From Romboutsia_C sp015668195 (GTDB lineage: Bacteria; Bacillota; Clostridia; Peptostreptococcales; Peptostreptococcaceae), in assembly GCF_015668195.1 (NCBI RefSeq), contig NZ_JADPFC010000001.1, forward strand, positions 310,001-374,000: DNA of 64,000 nt, written 5' to 3'. The notes beneath the pieces were generated by a model. That model made no database searches, was not told the origin of the DNA, and saw only the letters and a program-made list of their open reading frames with translations. Positions 26,573 to 35,408 of the stretch are shown one piece after another. Every line of letters starts with the position of its first letter. Within the stretch, counting starts at the first letter, position 1. Position numbers and translations under genes: made by a program.

Positions 26573-26913
26573 ATATCATTTACTAGTTCTAAATATCCAC
26601 TTGGATGGAAATAGTATATATCACTAGTATTTTTATCAACAAAGTATCCAATATCTGTTTCTACATCTGGTAAGAAGACATATCCTTCAAGATTTTTAGA
26701 TTTTAGATATTCAAATTTACTAGCATTTCCTTGATATATATAATCTACTTTGTCATTATATTTTATAAGAAGCTTCTTAGCATCTTCTTTAGTAAGTTCA
26801 TGTTGATTATTTGAAATTGTGATAGTAGGTTGAGCAAAAACAAATTTTTGTAAAGGTTGTTGAAAAATTAAACAACCACATAAAATAGATAAAACTATAA
26901 TTGCCTTTTTCAT
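26563..26913 (-). CDS. Small exported protein, function unknown
   Basis: This is a 116-residue protein started at ATG 26913; the longer frame to 26988 has no ribosome site and an implausible N-terminus. A signal peptide (MKKAIIVLSILCGCLIF then FVFAQP) suggests secretion. It contains a Cys in CGC near the end of the hydrophobic core, but this is not a clear lipobox. The mature region has a helical LTKEDAKKLLIKY segment followed by alternating strands (GYFVDKNTSDIYYFHPSG). No family was recognised. It is a single gene. Confidence 0.65.
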   Translation of the reverse strand: MKKAIIVLSILCGCLIFQQPLQKFVFAQPTITISNNQHELTKEDAKKLLIKYNDKVDYIYQGNASKFEYLKSKNLEGYVFLPDVETDIGYFVDKNTSDIYYFHPSGYLELVNDINK

Positions 26914-27059
26914 AGTACACCAACTTTCATAAATTATTTTAATTATATAAATATTATTTCTATAATTAAATATTAACATAATTATCAAAATATAATAGTT
27001 ACACCCCTGTTACTTATGATTACAATATCGTAATTAATTTATACAGAAATAGAAAATAT

Positions 27060-27097
27060 ATAAAAAGTGAGTAGCATATGCTACTCACTTTTTATAT
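27060..27097 (-). terminator. Terminator after the AI-2E-family gene
   Basis: A fully palindromic stem AAAAAGTGAGTAGCAT / ATGCTACTCACTTTTT lies at the end of the minus-strand gene. Confidence 0.9.
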
Positions 27098-28183
27098 ATT
27101 TAGTTGATTTTGTTTATAATCAAAAAATTTATTAAGATATATCTTTATAACACCCATTATAGGCACTGATAAAATCATACCTGGTATACCAAAGAATCCA
27201 CCACCAATTGTTACAGCAAGTATAGTTAAAAATGGGCTAAGTCCTAGTTGACCACCGACTATTTTAGGTTCTATAAAAGCAATCTCAACCTGTTGAACTA
27301 ACATTAAATACACTAAGGAAAATATTGCTATACTAGGGTTATAGAATATATTTATTAATACAACGGGAGTCATACCAATAACAGGCCCAAAATAAGGAAT
27401 TAAGTTTGTAACTCCCATTAAAACTCCAAATAATAAAGAATATGGAGATCCAATAAGCTGAAGGCCTATACCTGATATTAAACCAACTATAGCAGAATCT
27501 ATTATTTTTCCTGTAAAATATTTACCTATATTTTCATTTAAGGTACTTCCAATATCTAAAGTTAAATCACAAAACTTTTGACCAAATATTATACTTAGCA
27601 TTTTTTTATAAAAAGAAAAGAAATCTTCCTTTTCAAGAATAATATAAAAGCATATTATAAACGCTAATACAAATTGTACAATAAATTTAGATATTGAGAA
27701 TGTAGTTGAAAATACTTGTCCTAAATATCCTATTAATAAATTGCTTATCTGTGGCATAGCAGAAAATAGTTTATCTCCTACTGATTTTAAAGTATTTGGA
27801 TCAACATTTTTTAAGCTATCCCCAATTTGTATAAGAAAAGTTTGAGTTTTTTCAGCATATAAAGGAACTTGGCTTATTATATCTGCTAAACTACTTATTA
27901 ATATAGGTACTGTAACAAATATGAAAGAACCTATTATAAGAAGTAAAAATCCATATGTTATACATAAAGCAAATATTCTTTTAATCTTAAACTTATTTTC
28001 TAAGAAACTAACAATAGGAGTGAATATATATGCTAATACAAATGCTATAACAAATGGAGTTAAAAGTGAAAATAAAACCTTAAAAATACCTAAGAAGTAC
28101 TGATAATTATCTATAAGTTTTATTATTATATAAGAAACTACTAATGTAAGTACGAGACTCAGATTAATTTTTTTATTTTTCAA
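27092..28183 (-). CDS. AI-2E transporter family permease
   Basis: This 363-residue membrane protein has about eight helices and the family layout: two N-terminal helix pairs (LSLVLTLVVSYIIIKLID; LLTPFVIAFVLAYIFTPIV), a long amphipathic stretch, and C-terminal motifs GVTNLIPYFGPVIGMTP, EIAFIEPKIVGGQLGLSPF and GGGFFGIPGMILSVP. The start is TTG 28183 behind AAAGGATG. Family members export AI-2 in E. coli or act as Na+/H+ exchangers or in sporulation in other Firmicutes (YtvI-like). The substrate is not predictable. It is monocistronic, divergent from the csp locus. Confidence 0.88.
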   Translation of the reverse strand: MKNKKINLSLVLTLVVSYIIIKLIDNYQYFLGIFKVLFSLLTPFVIAFVLAYIFTPIVSFLENKFKIKRIFALCITYGFLLLIIGSFIFVTVPILISSLADIISQVPLYAEKTQTFLIQIGDSLKNVDPNTLKSVGDKLFSAMPQISNLLIGYLGQVFSTTFSISKFIVQFVLAFIICFYIILEKEDFFSFYKKMLSIIFGQKFCDLTLDIGSTLNENIGKYFTGKIIDSAIVGLISGIGLQLIGSPYSLLFGVLMGVTNLIPYFGPVIGMTPVVLINIFYNPSIAIFSLVYLMLVQQVEIAFIEPKIVGGQLGLSPFLTILAVTIGGGFFGIPGMILSVPIMGVIKIYLNKFFDYKQNQLNI

Positions 28184-28265
28184 ATCAACACATCCTTTCT
28201 AATTGAATATTTCATTTTAGTGAATTTTAAATAAATCAATATATGTATTATACAATAAATTTAGC

Positions 28266-28282
28266 ATAAATACATACATATA
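28266..28282 (+). promoter_or_regulatory. Possible sigma-E-type -10 element ahead of cspBA
   Basis: A CATACATAT sequence at 28273-28281 resembles the CATACANT -10 element of mother-cell sigma-E, about 60 bases before the proposed cspBA start. No clear -35 element was identified. In C. difficile the csp genes are controlled by sigma-E. This site is a weak candidate. Confidence 0.25.
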
Positions 28283-28329
28283 TATTATAAATATTAGAAA
28301 TAGCAAAAATAAATATAGGTATAAGTATA

Positions 28330-28344
28330 GGGGGTGTTTTTATC
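28330..28344 (+). promoter_or_regulatory. Ribosome binding site fixing the AUC start of cspBA
   Basis: GGGGGTG at 28330-28336 is followed by TTTTT and then ATC. Spacing is five bases after the GGTG. The conserved protein sequence (EFEVIVRYNGDI) begins at the next codon. All codons upstream to the in-frame TAA at 28288 lack a standard start. Confidence 0.6.
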
Positions 28345-31300
28345 GAATTCGAAGTAATTGTTAGATATAATGGAGATATTTCATTTATACAAGAAGAATT
28401 AGGAGTATTTGTAGAAATTTTAGAATATAACTATGCCATAATAACAGCTGATAGTGAAGAAAAAATTGATGCGTTACTTAATTATCCTCAGATAGCATTT
28501 ATAGAAAAACCATTTATATTAACTACTCAAGATGTACAAAGTTTTTCAAGAACAGGAATAACTAGATTTAAAAATTTAAATAGGCTAACTGGAAAAGGAA
28601 CACTAATAGGTATTATTGACTCTGGAATAGATTACAACTTAGATATATTTAAAGATAGTCAAGGAAATTCAAAAATACTTTATTATTGGGACCAATCAAT
28701 ACAAGGAAATCCACCAGAAGGATTTAGAAATGGTACTCTTTATACAAATGAAGATATAAATAGTGCAATAAGAGGCGAAAAGATAATACCAATATCTGCA
28801 ACCAGTGCCCATGGAACTCATGTAGCAGGGATATGTTCTCAAATTGCAAATGAAGCAAATTTAATAGTTGTAAGAGTTGGGAATAGACAAACTGATGTTT
28901 TTTCTAGAAGTACAGAGTTTATGAGAGCTATAAAATTTGTATTAGATAAAGCATTAGAACTATTAATGCCAATTGTAATAAATATAAGTTATGGTAGTAA
29001 TGAAGGATCTCATAGAGGATTATCATTATTTGAACAATATATAGACGATATGTGTTCATTTTGGAAGAACAATATAGTTGTTGCAGCTGGAAATAATGCA
29101 GATAAAGGTGGTCATAGAAATATAAACATAAAGCAAGATAGAGAGGTTGAAGTTGAATTTGTAGTAGGTGATTCAGAGCAGGTGTTAAATATAAATATAT
29201 GGCCTGACTTTATTGATAATTTTAGTGTTAGATTGGTAAGCCCATCTAACGCTAAAACACAAGAAATATCATTAACATCAGGAGAAATAAGAAATATAAT
29301 AGGGGCAACTAGAATAAAAGGATACTTTTATCCGATAGCACCATATTCCCTCATAAGAAGGATTACTCTTCAAATGACATCTAATACATTTATAAATTCA
29401 GGAATATGGAAATTGGTATTTACACCTATAGATGTAGTAGTAGGAAATGTAAATATATATCTACCAACGTCAGAGGGAATAAGTAAAGATACTAGATTTT
29501 TAGGTGCAGATAAGAATCAGACTGTAACTGTTCCAGGAACTGCAAGTAAGGTAATAACTGTTGGGAGTTTTAACTCAAGAACTGATAATGTATCTGTATT
29601 CTCAGGAGAAGGAGACATAGAAAGAAATGTAATTAAGCCAGATTTACTAGCACCAGGAGAAGATATATTATCAGTATTGCCAGGTGGTAATTTAGGTGCT
29701 TTAACAGGAACAAGTATGGCTACCCCACATGTGACTGGTTCAGCAGCTCTTTTAATGGAATGGGGAATTGTAAATAGAAATGATTTGTTTTTTTATGGTC
29801 AAAAGTTAAGAGCATTTCTTATAAAAGAGGCTAGAAGAAACCCTGTATATACTTACCCAAATAATTCTATGGGATATGGTCTTTTTGATTTATCAAATGT
29901 AGATTTAAGTAGTATGTCTCAAATGAATAATCAATATAATTCTTTATATAGAAGTAATAAAAAAAAAGCGAAAAAACTTAAAAGACTAGAAATTCCAGAC
30001 GATATAAAAACATATACTCAAACTTTTCACGAACCTGGATTTGAAGAAGAATTAAAAAAAACAAACTTAAATTACAAGTATTATCCTATAAGTGATAAAA
30101 ATGGAATATTAATGATACCTGTAGGAGAACAAAATAAGATTAGTACAATAAAACGTTTAAGCTCTTATAAAACCTCAGAACCTATAATAACGATGAATTC
30201 ACTAGGAACTATAACTAGAGGAATAGAGAACGGAGTTGTAGCTACAGAGGAGATTGGTGCAAACTTTTTTAAAGATAATGTAAATATAAATTTAACAGGA
30301 AAAGGTGTATTAATAGCTATAATCGATTCTGGAATAGATTACTTACATGAAGATTTTATATATCCGGACAGAACATCTAAAATATTATATTTATGGGATC
30401 AAGCTAAAGATGGTAATCCACCAAATGGGTTTTATATAGGTACAGAATATACAAGAGAAGAAATAAATAAAGCAATTTTAGAAAATGATAAGTCTTTATC
30501 AGTAGATGAAGAGGGAACGGGTACAATGTTAAGTGGAATATGTGCAGGACTTGGGAATATAGATAAACGATATGAAGGTGTAGCTCCAGATGCGGAGTTG
30601 ATAATTGTAAAATTAAAAAAGATTGATGGAAATTATAATAATGCACTTGTAGAAGCTGGGATGGATTATGCCTATAAAAAAGCAGCAGAAGCTAAAATGC
30701 CTTTGGTAATAAATATGTCTTTAGGAAGTAATGACGTAGTAGGAGCTACACAGAGGATATTAGCAGATACACCGTTATTTAGTAGAGGGGTATGTCTTGT
30801 ATCTGCAGCTGGAAATGAAGGTAATACTAGAACTCATGCCACAGGAGTAATTAATTTTAAGGGAGATGAGCAAGATATAGAATTGGAACTTGCTGAAGAT
30901 GAAGAATTTCTTGATATTAATTTATGGATAAATAAGCCAGATAAAGCAAGTGTAGCAGTAGTATCACCAAGTGGAGAAGTAAGTAAGTTTATAGAAGTTG
31001 CAAATTTTAATGAGGTAACGGGAATATTTGATTTGGAAGGTACATGGTATGCAATAACTTATATATATCCAACATCATTTTCAGGGCAACAAAAAACTAT
31101 AATAAGACTAAAGAATGTGACAAAAGGTGTATGGAGGATTAGACTAAGAGGAGAATACATAAGTAATGGAATCTATAATATATATCTACCAAATAGAGCG
31201 CTTATAAAACCAGGAACTCAGTTTAGAGAATCAAGTCCAAATAATACTATAAACTATCCGTCTACTTATAGTGATGTTATATCAGTAGGAGCATATAACA

Positions 31301-31647
31301 TAATAAATAATAGCTTATGGCCATCTACTTCGAGAGGACCAACTATAAATGGTTTGTTAAGACCAGACATAGTAGCACCAGGGGTAAACATAATATCAAC
31401 ATACCCAGATAATAAGTATGCCACTATAACGGGAACTGCAGCATCAGCTGCGTATGTATCTGGAGCTGCAAGTTTTTACTTACAATACACATTAGTTGAA
31501 GGCTATTATAAACAAAAATCATTTACAACAATGATAAGAACTTTTCTTCAAGCAGGTGCAAAAAGAAATAAGGAAATAATTTATCCAAATGAAAGTTATG
31601 GATATGGAGAGTTAGATATAATTGGAATGTTTAATCAATTAAAATAA
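28342..31647 (+). CDS. cspBA: CspBA: active germination protease CspB fused to pseudoprotease CspA, apparent AUC start
   Basis: This is an open frame of about 1101 residues encoding two subtilisin-like units. CspB (about 1-540) has a short prodomain and an intact triad: Asp93 in GIIDSGIDY, His157 in SAHGTHVAG and Ser458 in LTGTSMATPH. After a lysine-rich linker (RSNKKKAKKLKRLE), CspA (about 570-1101) keeps Asp662 but has Thr726 for His (EEGTGTMLSG) and Ala1033 for Ser (TGTAASAAY). In C. difficile CspB cleaves and activates the cortex hydrolase SleC, while CspA and CspC regulate it. No ATG, GTG or TTG occurs in frame from the preceding stop (28288) up to 28921, which lies inside the domain. 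The codon ATC at 28342 follows GGGGGTG at normal spacing, and homology starts right there. Confidence 0.85.
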   Translation: MEFEVIVRYNGDISFIQEELGVFVEILEYNYAIITADSEEKIDALLNYPQIAFIEKPFILTTQDVQSFSRTGITRFKNLNRLTGKGTLIGIIDSGIDYNLDIFKDSQGNSKILYYWDQSIQGNPPEGFRNGTLYTNEDINSAIRGEKIIPISATSAHGTHVAGICSQIANEANLIVVRVGNRQTDVFSRSTEFMRAIKFVLDKALELLMPIVINISYGSNEGSHRGLSLFEQYIDDMCSFWKNNIVVAAGNNADKGGHRNINIKQDREVEVEFVVGDSEQVLNINIWPDFIDNFSVRLVSPSNAKTQEISLTSGEIRNIIGATRIKGYFYPIAPYSLIRRITLQMTSNTFINSGIWKLVFTPIDVVVGNVNIYLPTSEGISKDTRFLGADKNQTVTVPGTASKVITVGSFNSRTDNVSVFSGEGDIERNVIKPDLLAPGEDILSVLPGGNLGALTGTSMATPHVTGSAALLMEWGIVNRNDLFFYGQKLRAFLIKEARRNPVYTYPNNSMGYGLFDLSNVDLSSMSQMNNQYNSLYRSNKKKAKKLKRLEIPDDIKTYTQTFHEPGFEEELKKTNLNYKYYPISDKNGILMIPVGEQNKISTIKRLSSYKTSEPIITMNSLGTITRGIENGVVATEEIGANFFKDNVNINLTGKGVLIAIIDSGIDYLHEDFIYPDRTSKILYLWDQAKDGNPPNGFYIGTEYTREEINKAILENDKSLSVDEEGTGTMLSGICAGLGNIDKRYEGVAPDAELIIVKLKKIDGNYNNALVEAGMDYAYKKAAEAKMPLVINMSLGSNDVVGATQRILADTPLFSRGVCLVSAAGNEGNTRTHATGVINFKGDEQDIELELAEDEEFLDINLWINKPDKASVAVVSPSGEVSKFIEVANFNEVTGIFDLEGTWYAITYIYPTSFSGQQKTIIRLKNVTKGVWRIRLRGEYISNGIYNIYLPNRALIKPGTQFRESSPNNTINYPSTYSDVISVGAYNIINNSLWPSTSRGPTINGLLRPDIVAPGVNIISTYPDNKYATITGTAASAAYVSGAASFYLQYTLVEGYYKQKSFTTMIRTFLQAGAKRNKEIIYPNESYGYGELDIIGMFNQLK

Positions 31648-31671
31648 AGTTAGATAGGGAGTAAAATCACT

Positions 31672-33357
31672 GTGGAAAAATCTTATATTATAGTATATCA
31701 AGGTAGCTTAGATGAAGTAATAAATGATTTATTAAAAAATCAAATAGAAAAATATATAATATTAAATGATACTATATTAGTAATATATGTTCCTATAGAC
31801 TTTGATGAATTAAAACTAACTAAAATAGATACTGTTGCCTGGTGGCAAAATTCAGCTCCGATGAGTTCATTGATAGACATAACAAATAATATGAGTGAAG
31901 GAGAAAGTACTACTAGCGCTGCTGGAACTGATTATATTTATAAAAATCCGTATATAAATATTACAGGAAAAGGTATATTAATAGCTATAATAGATTCTGG
32001 AATAGATTACTTAAACCCAGATTTTATAAATTTAGATGGTACAACAAGGATAGTATCGATATGGGACCAAGAAAGTATGAAAAAAGAGCCTCCAGAAGGA
32101 TTATTATACGGAAGTGAATTTACAAGAGATGAAATAAATCAAGCTATAAAAGAAAATGATGATACATTAACTAAAGATAATATGGGCACAGGAACAATGG
32201 CAGCTGGAATTGCATCAGGTAATGGAAGTTTAAATAGAGAATATAAAGGTGTGGCCATAGATAGTGAACTAATAATAGTAAAACTTAGAGAATACAAAGA
32301 CCGATATAAAAAAGGTAAAACAAATTATGAAAAAACAGATTTTTTAGCTGCAATAAAGTATGTTTTAGATATAGCTAAAAAAGAGAAAAAAGAACTAATA
32401 ATAAATTTGACGGTAGGTCTTATGCCAAAATCAATAATAGAAATTACTATGTTAGAAACATTTAAAGAGATAGGTAGATCAGGAATTGTAGTAGTAAGTG
32501 GGGCAGGAAATGAAGGAAATACAGATATACATTATGAAGGGGTAATTACATCTTTAGAAGAAAAAAATGATATAACTATTCAAGTGGGAGAACAATTAAA
32601 TTTAGATATAAGAATAGTGGCAGTAGGTCCAGATAAGATTGGGGCATCAATAATATCTCCAGGGGGAGAAGTAAGCTATCAAATAATGTATTCTCCAGAT
32701 TTTTTTGTATATAGAGGAAGATTTAATCTAGAAGATACAGCCTACGAAATGAAATTTACTTATCCATGGCTAGAATCAGGATACCAAGAATTAATAATAA
32801 GATTACTAGACGTTAAGCCTGGTATATGGAATGTAAGACTTGCACCTGAATTTATAATTAGAGGTGAGTATGATTTATATTTGCCAAATAAAAATTTAAT
32901 GTCTGAAAATACTAGATTTCTAGATCCAGATTCAGTAGCAACTATAACTCTGTATGCAACACCAGAAAATGTAATAACAATAGGTGGATACAATGGAAGG
33001 ACTGATAGCCTATGGATAGGTTCATCAAAAGGACCTGTAAAAAATGGTGGGATAAAACCAGATATAATAGCACCATGTGTTGATATAATTTCAACATACA
33101 AAAATAAATCATATAATACAGCAACAGGTACTGGAGTAAGTTCATCAGTAGTAAGTGGAGTATTAGCATTAATGATGGAATTTATAAAAGAACAAACTAA
33201 TGAGTATGAAGAAGCATTATATACTCAACAGTTAAAAACATATTTAATGCTTGGCGCGACTAAGAATGAGATATATACATTCCCAAATGTCTCCCAAGGA
33301 TATGGAGTTTTAAATCTAAAAGATACTATTATTTCTATTTCAAATAACTTTGAATAA
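31672..33357 (+). CDS. cspC: CspC-type subtilisin-like pseudoprotease, first copy
   Basis: This 561-residue protein starts at GTG 31672 behind TAGGGAG, 24 bases after the cspBA stop. It has the subtilase fold with the catalytic Asp108 (IAIIDSGIDYLNPDF), but Thr173 in place of His (MGTGTMAAGI) and Gly488 in place of Ser (ATGTGVSSS). The same Thr and Gly substitutions characterise C. difficile CspC, the proposed bile-acid germinant sensor, at nearly identical positions. A jellyroll-like insertion is visible between the His and Ser regions, as in other Csp proteins. It is predicted to sit in the spore coat/cortex region and regulate CspB. It is probably transcribed with cspBA and the following small gene. 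Confidence 0.9.
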   Translation: MEKSYIIVYQGSLDEVINDLLKNQIEKYIILNDTILVIYVPIDFDELKLTKIDTVAWWQNSAPMSSLIDITNNMSEGESTTSAAGTDYIYKNPYINITGKGILIAIIDSGIDYLNPDFINLDGTTRIVSIWDQESMKKEPPEGLLYGSEFTRDEINQAIKENDDTLTKDNMGTGTMAAGIASGNGSLNREYKGVAIDSELIIVKLREYKDRYKKGKTNYEKTDFLAAIKYVLDIAKKEKKELIINLTVGLMPKSIIEITMLETFKEIGRSGIVVVSGAGNEGNTDIHYEGVITSLEEKNDITIQVGEQLNLDIRIVAVGPDKIGASIISPGGEVSYQIMYSPDFFVYRGRFNLEDTAYEMKFTYPWLESGYQELIIRLLDVKPGIWNVRLAPEFIIRGEYDLYLPNKNLMSENTRFLDPDSVATITLYATPENVITIGGYNGRTDSLWIGSSKGPVKNGGIKPDIIAPCVDIISTYKNKSYNTATGTGVSSSVVSGVLALMMEFIKEQTNEYEEALYTQQLKTYLMLGATKNEIYTFPNVSQGYGVLNLKDTIISISNNFE

Positions 33358-33411
33358 AGCGTATTTTATAAAAAATAATGCAAAAACTAAAGATGAAAAG
33401 AGGTGATAGTT

Positions 33412-33606
33412 TTGAATAATGAAAAATGTAGAGCATTAAGTGGAGAAAATAACAAAAGATTAAAATCAAATAGGCCAACAAATCAAGAAAGCACAGCTGC
33501 TTGGGCAAATACACAGGAACTACAAGACGTAACTAATGTATCAATACCATCTTTAAATAATGTAGAAAATGCTAAAGAGTGGGTTGATAATGGAAGTAGA
33601 TTATAA
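33412..33606 (+). CDS. DUF3787-like small protein in the csp operon
   Basis: This is a 64-residue protein started at TTG 33412, six bases after AGAGGTGAT. A GTG at 33403 lies inside that ribosome site. It carries the pattern of DUF3787: STAAWANTQELQ, VSIPSLNNVENAKEWVDNGS. These small clostridial proteins have no known function and several are associated with sporulating species. It lies directly after cspC and before a strong terminator, so it closes the cspBA-cspC transcription unit. The position suggests a link to germination or spore formation, but this is inference. Confidence 0.7.
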   Translation: MNNEKCRALSGENNKRLKSNRPTNQESTAAWANTQELQDVTNVSIPSLNNVENAKEWVDNGSRL

Positions 33607-33608
33607 TA

Positions 33609-33648
33609 AAAAAAGTATGCTTTAAGAATTTAAAGCATACTTTTTTAT
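33609..33648 (+). terminator. Terminator of the cspBA-cspC unit
   Basis: The stem AAAAAAAGTATGCTTTAA / TTAAAGCATACTTTTTT has a small loop. It separates the two csp units. Confidence 0.93.
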
Positions 33649-33719
33649 AGAGAAGATTAAAATTTTTATATAGAAATTTTTAACAAAAATAATTCATATA
33701 TGGGGGTGATATAAATACT

Positions 33720-35387
33720 ATGAAAAAAGACTTTAGAGTAAATTATACCTTAGTGGGTAATGCTGTTTATGGAGAAGGTTTTGAAGAAGATTTAAAAAAA
33801 CTAGGAGATAAATTTAAGTTTGAAAAGATTTCAGATAACTTTGGGATATTATTTATCGAGAATGATGAATTTAGTAATTTTGGCGATGTTTTTAACTTAA
33901 AATCACTACATAGATTAGAACCTAGTGTTAGATTATCATCATTAGTAAATATAAATAGAGGTACTTTTAATGGTGTTGTGGCTAATGAAGATATAGGTGC
34001 AAATTTTATTAAAGAAAATCCTAATTTATCAATAAGCGGTAAAGGCGTTATAATTGGTATTGCAGATTCTGGGATTGATTATCTACATCCAGATTTTATA
34101 TATCCAGATAAAACATCTAAAATTTTATATTTATGGGACCAAACAAAAGAAGGAAAACCACCAAATGGATTTCATATAGGTACCGAGTATAATAGAGAGG
34201 ATATAAATAAAGCAATTTTAGAAAATGATGGTTCTTTATCTGTAGATGAAGAAGGCACAGGAACTATGATAAGTGGAATATGCACAGGATTAGGAAACTT
34301 AAATCCTGAGTATAAAGGAGTAGCAGAGGAATCAGATCTAATAATAGTAAAATTAAAGAAAATAGAAAATGATTATAATAATGGTTATTTAATAGCGGCT
34401 ATGGAATATATGAATCAAAAGGCAAGACAAGAAAGAAAACCTCTTGTTAACAATATTTCCTTGGGAAATAATAGTTTGGTAGGAATTAGCTCTAGGCTTT
34501 CTTATGATAAATTGTTTTTTGAGCATGGATTATGCCAAGTAATAGGAGCAGGAAATGAAGGTAATACACAGACACATGCATCAGGAAAATTAGAATTTAA
34601 TGGAGAAATACAAGATGTGGAGATAGATATAGGTGAGGATGAAGAAATTTTAAATATAGAGCTATGGGTAAATAGACCAGATAAAATTGATTTATATATA
34701 ATATCTCCAAGTGGAGAGGAAAGTCAGATTGCACTTGTTTCTGATTTTAATATTATAAGTGGACTATTCAATTTTGAAAATACTAGATATACAATATCTT
34801 TTTCATATCCATTTTCTTACTCAGGCCAACAAAGAACAGTAATAACTTTAGCTAATGCTAAAAAGGGAATTTGGAAAATTAGATTAATAGGAGCATATAT
34901 AACAAATGGAATATATAACATGTACCTAGAAAATAGAAAATTCATCAAACCAGGAACTAAATTTTCAAAGAGTGACCCAGAAAATACTATAAATTATCCA
35001 TCTACATTAAATGATGTAATAAGTGTAGGAGCATACGATACTATAAATAATAGTCTATGGGCATCATCTTCAAGAGGACCTACTATAGAATCAGTATTAA
35101 AACCAGATATAGTAGCCCCTGGTGTAAATATAATAGGTCCATATATAAATAAAACATATGCAATGGGGACAGGAACAGGTATAGCATCAGCGTATACATC
35201 AGGAGCAGTTGCATTATTTCTTCAATATATACAAGTAAATGGTAATTATGAAAATAAAGCATTTGTACAAAAGATAAGAACATATCTAAGCGCAGGAGCC
35301 AGAAGAAATCAAGATGTTATATATCCTAATTATAGCTATGGATATGGAGAGTTAGATATAAGAGGATTGTTTGAACAATTAAGGTAA
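33720..35387 (+). CDS. Free-standing CspA-like pseudoprotease (second copy)
   Basis: This is a 555-residue subtilisin-like protein closely resembling the CspA half of CspBA (for example the shared TSKILYLWDQ, GTEYxREDINKAILEND and SLSVDEEGTGTM). It is encoded alone, with an ATG at 33720 behind GGGGGTGAT. Asp116 is kept (IGIADSGIDYLHPDF), His is replaced by Thr180 (EEGTGTMISG) and Ser by Gly487 (GTGTGIASAY), so it cannot be a serine protease. The N-terminal part (about 1-95) replaces the linker of the fusion. It starts a second unit with the next gene. A role as a germination regulator is inferred from homology. Confidence 0.85.
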   Translation: MKKDFRVNYTLVGNAVYGEGFEEDLKKLGDKFKFEKISDNFGILFIENDEFSNFGDVFNLKSLHRLEPSVRLSSLVNINRGTFNGVVANEDIGANFIKENPNLSISGKGVIIGIADSGIDYLHPDFIYPDKTSKILYLWDQTKEGKPPNGFHIGTEYNREDINKAILENDGSLSVDEEGTGTMISGICTGLGNLNPEYKGVAEESDLIIVKLKKIENDYNNGYLIAAMEYMNQKARQERKPLVNNISLGNNSLVGISSRLSYDKLFFEHGLCQVIGAGNEGNTQTHASGKLEFNGEIQDVEIDIGEDEEILNIELWVNRPDKIDLYIISPSGEESQIALVSDFNIISGLFNFENTRYTISFSYPFSYSGQQRTVITLANAKKGIWKIRLIGAYITNGIYNMYLENRKFIKPGTKFSKSDPENTINYPSTLNDVISVGAYDTINNSLWASSSRGPTIESVLKPDIVAPGVNIIGPYINKTYAMGTGTGIASAYTSGAVALFLQYIQVNGNYENKAFVQKIRTYLSAGARRNQDVIYPNYSYGYGELDIRGLFEQLR

Positions 35388-35408
35388 TTTTAGGGAGAAT
35401 ATATCTAT

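Noticed and set aside
30404..30646. Antisense frames within the csp, rbs and ora genes (this is one example)
   Set aside because: They lack ribosome sites, have low-complexity Leu/Ser/His-rich products typical of antisense of AT-rich genes, and lie fully inside well-supported genes.
28921..31647. Start of CspBA at ATG 28921 as a 908-residue protein
   Set aside because: This would cut off the prodomain and the catalytic Asp and His of CspB, although the sequence upstream in the same frame is clearly CspB.
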